NCBI RefSeq assembly: GCF_014207355.1
Contig: NZ_JACHEF010000001.1
Location: 1,741,605 to 1,805,604 of the forward strand
Direction of reading: 5' to 3'
Length of the DNA stretch: 64,000 bases
Source of the DNA: Mesorhizobium sangaii
GTDB taxonomy: Bacteria > Pseudomonadota > Alphaproteobacteria > Rhizobiales > Rhizobiaceae
In this document: positions 37,672-43,181 of the stretch, in pieces
How the letters are laid out: each line of letters opens with the position of its first letter
Numbering within the stretch: position 1 is the first letter of the stretch
The notes under the pieces: generated by a model
Database searches by the model: none
What the model was told of the DNA's origin: nothing
Seen by the model: only the letters and a program-made list of their open reading frames with translations
Position numbers and translations under genes: made by a program

Positions 37672-38799
37672 TCAGGCGGTCGAGCCGACGACGCCTTCGA
37701 CGAGATAGTCCATGCTTTCGAGTTCGATGGCGGTCTCGACGAAGGCCTGCCCTTCCGTCGCCACGACGGCGCCCTTGTTGCTCTTCAGCGGACCCTTGAT
37801 GACCGAGAAGCCGCCCTTCATCATTTCGGCCAGGGTGGCGTCGAATTGCTTGCGGGCCGCCTCGCCGACGGCGGGACCGAGCGGGCTCATCTTGACGAAG
37901 CCGTCGGCCAGTCCGCCGCGGGTGAAATTTGGCAGCGGCGCGCCGGCGACGAGGTCGTCGACGAACATCTTGTAGACCTTGGCCCAGTTCCACTCAGCCC
38001 CGGTGAGGTATTTTTCCGGCGCCAGCGGGCTCTGGTTGGCGTGATAGCCGCAGACGAAAGCGCCGCGGCCGGCCGCCGTCTCGACCACCACTTTCGGGCT
38101 GTCGACATGGCAGGTGATGACGTCGGCGCCCTGGTCGACCAGCGCGTTGGTGGCTTCCGCCTCCTTGACCGCCAGCGACCACTCGCCGGTGAAGATGACC
38201 TGGCAGGTGATGGTCGGGTCGACCGAGCGCGCGCCGAGCAGGAAGGAATTGATATTGAGCAGCACCTGTGGGATCGGCTTGGCGGCGACGAAGCCGAGCT
38301 TCTTGCTCTTCGAGGTGTGGCCGGCGACGACGCCGTTGAGATACTGGCCCATGCCGATATAGCCGAAATAGGAACCGGCATTCATCGGGTGCTTGTCCTT
38401 GTTCCACATGCCTCCGCAATGGCGGAACTGCACGTCGGGGAATTTCGCGCACATGGCCAGCATGTGCGGATCGAAATAGCCGAAGGAGGTCGGGAAGATC
38501 AGCGAGGCGCCATCGAGGTTGATCATCGATTCCATCGTTTTCTGGACGTCGACCGTCTCGGGAACGTTTTCCTCCTCGACGACTGAGATGCCTTCGATGC
38601 CCTTCAGCGACGCCGCCCCCTCGGCATGCGCCTGGTTGTAGCCATAGTCGTCCTTCGGGCCGACATAGATGAAGCCGACGGTGGCGGCGGCGGCGAAGGC
38701 ACGGCTGATCGGAAAGGATGCCGAGGCCAGGCCGAGTGCGGCTCCGGCGGCGGAGGTTTTGAGCAGTTGGCGGCGGTTAAGCATGAATCTGTCGGTCAT
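37672..38799 (-). CDS. BMP-family solute-binding protein with Tat signal
   Basis: A 375-residue PnrA/BMP-family periplasmic binding protein. LNRRQLLKTSAAGAALGLA at residues 7-25 is a twin-arginine signal, with cleavage probably after AFA near residue 36. VGFIYVGPKDDYGYNQAHAEG and TSFGYFDPHMLAMCAKFP are characteristic. It is the first gene of the biuret operon and likely captures biuret, triuret or another ureide. RBS AAAGGGGAG lies upstream. A promoter with -35 TTGCAT (38860-38865) and -10 TGTTAA (38837-38842), 17 bp apart on the minus strand, is plausible. Confidence 0.87.
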   Translation of the reverse strand: MTDRFMLNRRQLLKTSAAGAALGLASASFPISRAFAAAATVGFIYVGPKDDYGYNQAHAEGAASLKGIEGISVVEEENVPETVDVQKTMESMINLDGASLIFPTSFGYFDPHMLAMCAKFPDVQFRHCGGMWNKDKHPMNAGSYFGYIGMGQYLNGVVAGHTSKSKKLGFVAAKPIPQVLLNINSFLLGARSVDPTITCQVIFTGEWSLAVKEAEATNALVDQGADVITCHVDSPKVVVETAAGRGAFVCGYHANQSPLAPEKYLTGAEWNWAKVYKMFVDDLVAGAPLPNFTRGGLADGFVKMSPLGPAVGEAARKQFDATLAEMMKGGFSVIKGPLKSNKGAVVATEGQAFVETAIELESMDYLVEGVVGSTA

Positions 38800-38852
38800 A
38801 GTGAATGCTCCCCTTTAGGACCCTTTTCCGGGTCGGTTAACATGCCGTCAAG

Positions 38853-38959
38853 AAAGTGCATGCAATCAGCATGCCAGTTTGTGATTTGAAATTTATCCAA
38901 TAAAATCAGTTATCAGATCGAAGGCCTGTGCCCATACTGGAGGCAATTGCATGCACTTT
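38853..38959. promoter_or_regulatory. Inverted pair of 14-bp TGCATGCA operator-like sites
   Basis: AAAGTGCATGCAAT at 38853-38866 and its exact reverse complement ATTGCATGCACTTT at 38946-38959 flank the divergent region between the binding-protein gene and gntR. Each has the palindromic core TGCATGCA; centres are 93 bp apart, about nine helical turns. The left site overlaps the proposed -35 of the biuret operon. The FCD-type GntR encoded at 39075 is the obvious candidate binder; two in-phase sites would allow looping. Confidence 0.6.
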
Positions 38960-39074
38960 TTGCCTTGAAAGTAGCCAGTTTGACAGGCAGATTAAAATAG
39001 AGGCATAGAGGGCATATCGGAATTGAAAGGCCAACGAGTCGGCCGACTCCACGAGAAGACGTGACGGAGGAAAC

Positions 39075-39767
39075 TTGTCGGGGAAGCGCAGCTTGATCAG
39101 GTCGGGCACGACCGTGGATCAGATGGTCAGGGCGATCGGCGACCGGATCGTCACCGGCTACTTGCGCCCCGGCGAAAAGCTGGACGAGACCTCGCTCGCC
39201 GCCCGCTTTGACGTATCACGCACCCCGGTCAGGGAGGCGCTCGGCCAGCTCAGCGCCATGGGCCTGGTCGAGAGGCGGCCCAACAGGGGCGCTATCGTTG
39301 CCGTCGTGACGCAGGAGCATCTCGCCTCGATATTCGAGAGCATGGCCGAACTGGAAGCGATCTGCGCGCGCTTCTCGGCCGAGCGCATGACCAGCAACGA
39401 GCGTCGCCGGCTCGAGATCGAGCACCAGGCTTCGGCGCGGATGGTGCAGCTGGGCGCCAAGGAGGACTATGAGTATTTCAACCACGAGTTCCATAGCCGG
39501 CTTTATCGTGGCGCCCACAATACGCATATCCACGATCTCACCGTGATGACCCGCAGCCGGTTGGCACCCTTCCGCCGCGCGCAGTTCATGCTGCCCGGAC
39601 GGCTGGCCAAATCCTGGCAGGAACACGACCTAATCGTCACCGCAATCATGCGCGGAGACAGCGTGGCAGCAGGCAAGGCCGCCAGGGACCATGTCTCTAT
39701 CGTCAGCGAGGCGAGCGCGGTGTTCGCGGCTGATGATCGCAAGCCAATTCGCCGGGACGTGGCCTGA
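39075..39767 (+). CDS. GntR-family (FadR/FCD type) transcriptional regulator
   Basis: A 230-residue regulator. The winged helix is LRPGEKLDETSLAARFDVSRTPVREALGQL (residues 30-60 region), and the C-terminal helical FCD domain (about 85-215) includes the metal or ligand residues in EFHSRLYRGAHN and HDLIVTAI. No ATG fits; TTG 39075 follows GGAGG by about four bases. It is divergent from the biuret operon and probably represses it, responding to a small acid or ureide. The paired TGCATGCA sites in the intergenic region support this. Confidence 0.85.
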   Translation: MSGKRSLIRSGTTVDQMVRAIGDRIVTGYLRPGEKLDETSLAARFDVSRTPVREALGQLSAMGLVERRPNRGAIVAVVTQEHLASIFESMAELEAICARFSAERMTSNERRRLEIEHQASARMVQLGAKEDYEYFNHEFHSRLYRGAHNTHIHDLTVMTRSRLAPFRRAQFMLPGRLAKSWQEHDLIVTAIMRGDSVAAGKAARDHVSIVSEASAVFAADDRKPIRRDVA

Positions 39768-40072
39768 AAATTTCCGGACAGCCCGAATGCCCGCAGACGA
39801 TGTCGCTTCCAGGCAGTGCAAAGTTCACTCCAACGACCTGATGCGACCCAAAGCTGCCATCCGTAGAAGTTAAATGCGATCGGCGAGTGGCTGGACCAGC
39901 TCCTTGACTCAACTTTGGCGAACCGCTTCGTAACCTATTGGCAGACAACGATTATTTTAGTCGAGGAGGGACGTCGCCTCTTCAACAAAACAAACAGTTA
40001 GCGGTGGTTCGCCAAGCCATATCCTTCATATGTTCTCAAATGGTCTGGCGAACCCGAGGACAATAAGGAGGA

Positions 40073-40213
40073 ATGAACCTGATCAGCTTCTCGACCGCAG
40101 CGCACGCAGCTGTTCTTGCGGCGCGCCCAAGTTTCGCGGGTGTGATGCCCACTGGCGACCACCAGCTGGAACCGGACGGGAGGGCCTATTGCCAAGCCCT
40201 ACAGATGGAGTGA
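40073..40213 (+). CDS. Candidate 46-residue protein
   Basis: AAGGAGGA immediately precedes ATG 40073, and the frame runs 46 codons to TGA 40211-40213. The peptide begins MNLISFSTAAHAAVLAARPS and has no recognised domain. The spacing between the ribosome binding site and ATG is unusually short, and there is no conservation evidence, so this is a low-confidence call. Confidence 0.22.
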   Translation: MNLISFSTAAHAAVLAARPSFAGVMPTGDHQLEPDGRAYCQALQME

Positions 40214-40472
40214 TCCGTGGCGCTCTTGAGCAAGTGGGGCAAACCGGAAAATAACTAAGCCTCGTCGGTGTCGAAGGACATGGCTCTGGCGTCTTGTCTT
40301 GGTCCTAGTGTCTAGGCCAACCGCTGATTGGACGGCGCAACAGAGACACCATCAAAAGCGCCTGATCGCGGTTGCGGCGAGGTTGAAAACAGGGCTCGGT
40401 GGCGGCATGTTGACGTTATTGCTTTTGGGCGTAACGTTCCTCATCTGGCAGCGAGTGCCAACGAAGAAAAAA

Positions 40473-40499
40473 CGACAGGTCGAGGGGGCAGACCTGTCG
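40473..40499 (-). terminator. Minus-strand intrinsic terminator-like hairpin
   Basis: CGACAGGTC (40473-40481) and GACCTGTCG (40491-40499) form a perfect 9-bp stem with a nine-base loop. On the minus strand the stem is followed at once by TTTTTTC, the classic intrinsic terminator layout. No minus-strand gene lies just upstream, so it would end antisense transcription from the start of the propeller gene or an unseen small RNA. On the + strand the same sequence is a 5' leader hairpin 20 bases before the GTG start. Confidence 0.55.
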
Positions 40500-40518
40500 C
40501 AGGCAAGAGGACCTGATC

Positions 40519-41601
40519 GTGGCGAAGCATGTGCTCGTTCTCATCGGCACCCGCAAAGGTGCTTTCACCCTAGAAAGTGATTCCGGGCGCAAATCGTGGG
40601 GCCTTAAAGGTCCGTTCTGCGCAACATGGCCGATGAACCATGTTGTCGGCAATCCGGCGACGGGCACGATCTTTGGCGGCGGCGGCAATGAATGGTTCGG
40701 CCCGGCGGTCTGGAAATCGACAGATCTCGGCGCGAGTTGGACCCATTCGAGCAAGGGGCTCGCCTATGAGGGGGGCGCCGAGCCGATCAAGGCGGTGTGG
40801 ACCGTCGCGGCGAAGAACGGCAGCCTCTATGCCGGCGTACAGCCTGCCGGCCTGTTCCGTTCCGACGATCGCGGTGAGACCTGGCAGCATGTTGAAGGGC
40901 TGCAAAAACATCCGTCACGGCCACAGTGGACCCCCGGCGGCGCCGGCCTGATCCTGCATTCGCTCGTGCTTCACCCGAACGACGAGAACCAGATGTGGAT
41001 CGGCATCTCGGCGGCCGGCGTGTTCCACACGTCGGACAGCGGCAGGACATGGGAGCCCCGCAACAAAGGGACCCGTGCCGATTTCCTACCAGAGGGTGAG
41101 AATTATCCGGAGTTCGGCCAGTGCGTGCACAATCTCGTCATGGCTGCAGGGAGGCCTGACCGACTCTACCAGCAGAACCATTGCGGCATGTACCGCTCGG
41201 ACGACGGCGGTAAGAACTGGCAGAGCATAGAGAAGGGCCTGCCGTCGAGCTTCGGCTTCCCGGTGGCGGCCCACGCGAGCGACCCCGACACGGCCTTCAT
41301 GATCCCCCTCAACGGCGACACGGCGGGCCGCTACGTGCCCGATGCGAAAGCCGCGGTATGGCGCACGCGCGACGCGGGCAAGACCTGGCAGGGCCTGCGC
41401 GAAGGCCTGCCGCAGCAAAACGCCTATTTCGGCGTGCTGAGGCAAGCGATGGCGACGGACCGGCTGGAGCCGGTCGGCGTCTATTTCGGCACATCGAGCG
41501 GCACGGTATTTGCCAGCGCCGACGAGGGCGATAGCTTTGAATCTATCGCCGAGCATCTGCCCGTCATCACCTCGGTCGAGACAATGGTGGTCGAGAGGTA
41601 A
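40519..41601 (+). CDS. Asp-box (BNR) beta-propeller protein
   Basis: A 360-residue repeat protein with no signal peptide. Six Asp-box turns (S/T-x-D-x-G-x-x-W) are visible: KSTDLGASW, RSDDRGETW, TSDSGRTW, RSDDGGKNW, RTRDAGKTW and SADEGDSF, giving a six- or seven-bladed sialidase/Vps10-type propeller. Catalytic residues of sialidases are not evident, so no enzyme activity is assigned. GTG 40519 follows AAGAGG. The MoaD/ThiS-like gene starts five bp after its stop, so the pair is one operon. Its cellular location should be cytoplasmic. Confidence 0.8.
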   Translation: MAKHVLVLIGTRKGAFTLESDSGRKSWGLKGPFCATWPMNHVVGNPATGTIFGGGGNEWFGPAVWKSTDLGASWTHSSKGLAYEGGAEPIKAVWTVAAKNGSLYAGVQPAGLFRSDDRGETWQHVEGLQKHPSRPQWTPGGAGLILHSLVLHPNDENQMWIGISAAGVFHTSDSGRTWEPRNKGTRADFLPEGENYPEFGQCVHNLVMAAGRPDRLYQQNHCGMYRSDDGGKNWQSIEKGLPSSFGFPVAAHASDPDTAFMIPLNGDTAGRYVPDAKAAVWRTRDAGKTWQGLREGLPQQNAYFGVLRQAMATDRLEPVGVYFGTSSGTVFASADEGDSFESIAEHLPVITSVETMVVER

Positions 41602-41606
41602 GGACC

Positions 41607-41912
41607 GTGCCGAACGATACGCGTCACCCGCGACCCGCTCAGGCCGTTGCAATCACCGTGAGACTGCCCGGCGTGCTGGTCGACCTGTTCCCGGGCTCGA
41701 CACGCTCGGTGAAGATGTCGGCATCAACGGTGGACGAGATGATGGACGAGTTCGACCGTCGATGGCCGGGAATGCGCGATCGGCTCTGCGACTCGACGCC
41801 AGCGATCAGGAAGCACATCAACGTCTTCATCGACGGCGAGCGCGCCAAGCTTGATACGCGGCTCGAACCAGGGACGAAGGTGTTCGTCATCATGGCGATC
41901 AGCGGAGGGTAA
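41607..41912 (+). CDS. MoaD/ThiS-family beta-grasp protein ending in Gly-Gly
   Basis: A 101-residue ubiquitin-like protein ending FVIMAISGG, the diglycine tail used by sulfur carriers (MoaD, ThiS) and ubiquitin-like modifiers after adenylation by an E1-like enzyme. AVAITVRLPGVLVDLFPG and TVDEMMDEFDRRWPGM fit the fold's first strands and helix; KHINVFIDGERAKLDTRL the middle. GTG 41607 is the start. No E1-like or molybdopterin/thiamine gene is nearby; the only partner is the Asp-box propeller. Function unknown. Confidence 0.78.
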   Translation: MPNDTRHPRPAQAVAITVRLPGVLVDLFPGSTRSVKMSASTVDEMMDEFDRRWPGMRDRLCDSTPAIRKHINVFIDGERAKLDTRLEPGTKVFVIMAISGG

Positions 41913-42050
41913 GTTTCGGGACGGTCTACTTACGCTGATTGCGCCCCGCCCGGACATTGCCTTTCTGCCGCAGAACAGCAAAAAAACTCCGCAGCGCCAG
42001 CCTTTAGCGGCAGAAAATTCTATATTGAATTCAATCCTTTAGAAAGCCGA

Positions 42051-42127
42051 TGGTACCGTTGGCTGGGATCGAACCAGCGACCTCCGGATCCACAATCCGG
42101 CGCTCTAACCATCTGAGCTACAACGGC
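42051..42127 (-). tRNA. tRNA-His (GTG), alphaproteobacterial type without G-1
   Basis: A 77-base cloverleaf with encoded CCA. Anticodon stem CCGGA/TCCGG encloses loop TTGTGGA, so the anticodon is GTG (His). D-stem GCTC/GAGC and T-stem GCTGG/CCAGC are intact. The acceptor begins GCCGTTG and ends CAACGGT followed by A73 and CCA, giving a G1:U72 pair and an A discriminator. The base at -1 is T, not G, so the near-universal G-1:C73 identity pair is missing, as known for one alphaproteobacterial clade. Confidence 0.93.
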
Positions 42128-42279
42128 ACGTTCACCGAGCCGGACCAGGTGGAAAGTTTGCTTTCCGTGATCCGCTCCGTCGTTCGGCGATGCGTCCTTA
42201 CGGGCTAATGGATCTTATTTCAAGACTTTTGCTAGGCAAAGGTCGCTTGCCCACAAACAGCATCGACTTTTCGCCGGGC

Positions 42280-42402
42280 AAAGAAAAAGGCCGGCGGGAG
42301 GAGGTGCCGGCCTTTTCCTGTTACGAGCCAGCGGGAGGAGGTGCTGGCTGGTCACCCCGGGAGCAGAGGGAGGAGGTTCCACTCGCCGGGTATTGCTTGA
42401 TG
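42280..42402 (-). ncRNA. CCTCCTCCC-loop small RNA (cuckoo/CcsR-like family)
   Basis: Read on the minus strand, the stretch holds three copies of ACCTCCTCCC: at 42377-42368 in a probably open 5' part, at 42342-42333 as the loop of AGCCAGC/GCTGGCT (stem 42326-42332 with 42343-42349), and at 42305-42296 as the loop of an 11-bp stem AAAAGGCCGGC/GCCGGCCTTTT (42285-42295 with 42306-42316). The last stem runs into TTTTTCTTT and is an intrinsic terminator. A consensus -10 (TATAAT) lies seven bases before the proposed 5' end. CCUCC loops pair with Shine-Dalgarno sequences or titrate a protein in known relatives from Rhodobacter and rhizobia. Confidence 0.82.
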
Positions 42403-42408
42403 GCTACC

Positions 42409-42414
42409 ATTATA
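42409..42414 (-). promoter_or_regulatory. -10 element of the small RNA promoter
   Basis: TATAAT on the minus strand at 42414-42409, preceded by ACGCG. The -35 region is weak (ATTTTC at 17-bp spacing); CTTAAAA upstream could point to an RpoH-type promoter, as reported for relatives, but spacing does not fit cleanly. Confidence 0.55.
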
Positions 42415-42474
42415 CGCGTGATCGTTTTTAAGAAAATGCGACCTTTTGTTGCATCTTCAGATCATGCGCAAATG

Positions 42475-42933
42475 TTAGGCAACCTTGATTTCCTTCATCG
42501 CCTTCTCGAAGGCGGTCTTGATCGGCTTGGAGACGTCCTCGGCCGCCTTGGAGGCGACGGTCTGGAAGTCCTTGGCCTGCTCGACGGTCATTTCGACGCG
42601 CTTGCGCAGGAAGGCGGTCTGCAGCTCGACGACTTCCGACAGCGACTTGGCGCCGATCAGGGCTTCGAGATGCGAGAAACCAGCCTCGGCATTGGCGCGG
42701 AGAGCGGAAATGGTCTTGAGCGACAGATCGCTCGAAACGGTCTTGGCGGTCTCGTAGGTCGACTCCAGAGCCTTCTGGGTCTCCTCGGCGCCGGTCTTCA
42801 GCTTGGCGTAGGCTTCCTTCGACTGCTCAACGCCCTTTTCGGCGAAAGCGCGCATCTGGTCGGTGGCCTTGGAAGCGTCGAAGCTCGGGAATTCAACGTT
42901 TTCGATCGTGTCGGCAGTTTTGGTCCTGGACAT
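42475..42933 (-). CDS. Phasin family protein
   Basis: A 152-residue, mostly helical, Ala/Glu/Lys-rich protein of the phasin family, which coats polyhydroxyalkanoate granules. EKGVEQSKEAYAKLKTGAEE and the repeated amphipathic heptads, ending in KPIKTAFEKAMKEIK, are typical. There are no Cys or membrane segments. AAAAGGATGG precedes the ATG. Two TGC-N3-GCA motifs upstream (43014-43041) suggest control by the PHB regulator PhaR. It lies 60 bp after the small RNA promoter, on the same strand. Confidence 0.87.
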   Translation of the reverse strand: MSRTKTADTIENVEFPSFDASKATDQMRAFAEKGVEQSKEAYAKLKTGAEETQKALESTYETAKTVSSDLSLKTISALRANAEAGFSHLEALIGAKSLSEVVELQTAFLRKRVEMTVEQAKDFQTVASKAAEDVSKPIKTAFEKAMKEIKVA

Positions 42934-43013
42934 TTTCCATCCTTTTCAGCGTCAGCGGCTTTGACAGAAAGCCGTCTCGTTCCTGTATGATGGCAATATA
43001 AAGGCAAATTTTG

Positions 43014-43041
43014 TGCATTGCAATATCTTTGTTGCAGTGCA
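43014..43041. promoter_or_regulatory. Paired TGC-N3-GCA motifs upstream of the phasin gene
   Basis: TGCATTGCA at 43014-43022 and TGCAGTGCA at 43033-43041 stand 19 bp apart, 81-108 bp before the phasin ATG on the minus strand. They resemble the TGC-N3-GCA core of PhaR operators before phasin genes in other alphaproteobacteria. Assignment is by pattern only. Confidence 0.5.
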
Positions 43042-43130
43042 CCATAAATTTCTTTTGGGCCGTTAACCAAGAGCCCAGATTCCAGCCTTTGCACGTTCTG
43101 GCTTGTGGACCTTCGCGCCGCCGGCTTTTA

Positions 43131-43146
43131 TTAACAAAGCGTTAAC
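43131..43146 (+). promoter_or_regulatory. CtrA box upstream of the sensor kinase gene
   Basis: TTAA (43131-43134), seven bases, then TTAAC (43142-43146) is a perfect match to the CtrA consensus TTAA-N7-TTAAC. It ends 35 bases before the ATG at 43182, where a promoter would be. A GATTC site (GANTC, the CcrM target) is at 43078-43082 and another TTAACC half-site at 43063-43068. Confidence 0.7.
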
Positions 43147-43181
43147 CGCAATTTGCCGCTCCGTGAGGGTTCGCCAAGCGC

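Larger units (their letters stand above)
39768..40518. other. Gene-poor stretch
   Basis: Apart from the weak small frame at 40073-40213 and the hairpin at 40473-40499 I see no coding sequence with family motifs here. Several short open frames exist on both strands, but none has a good start with a matching ribosome binding site and none overlaps a recognisable domain. Confidence 0.4.

Noticed and set aside
42030..42475. Possible integration site of a mobile element at tRNA-His
   Set aside because: No integrase, no direct repeat of the tRNA 3' end and no mobility gene are visible on either side.
42190..42990. 266-codon + strand frame across the small RNA and phasin region
   Set aside because: It is antisense to the phasin and to the hairpins of the small RNA, with no family motif; the Gly/Leu-rich translation is a typical shadow.
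43063..43068. TTAACC as a second CtrA box
   Set aside because: Only one half-site is present at this place; no TTAA seven bases away on either side.
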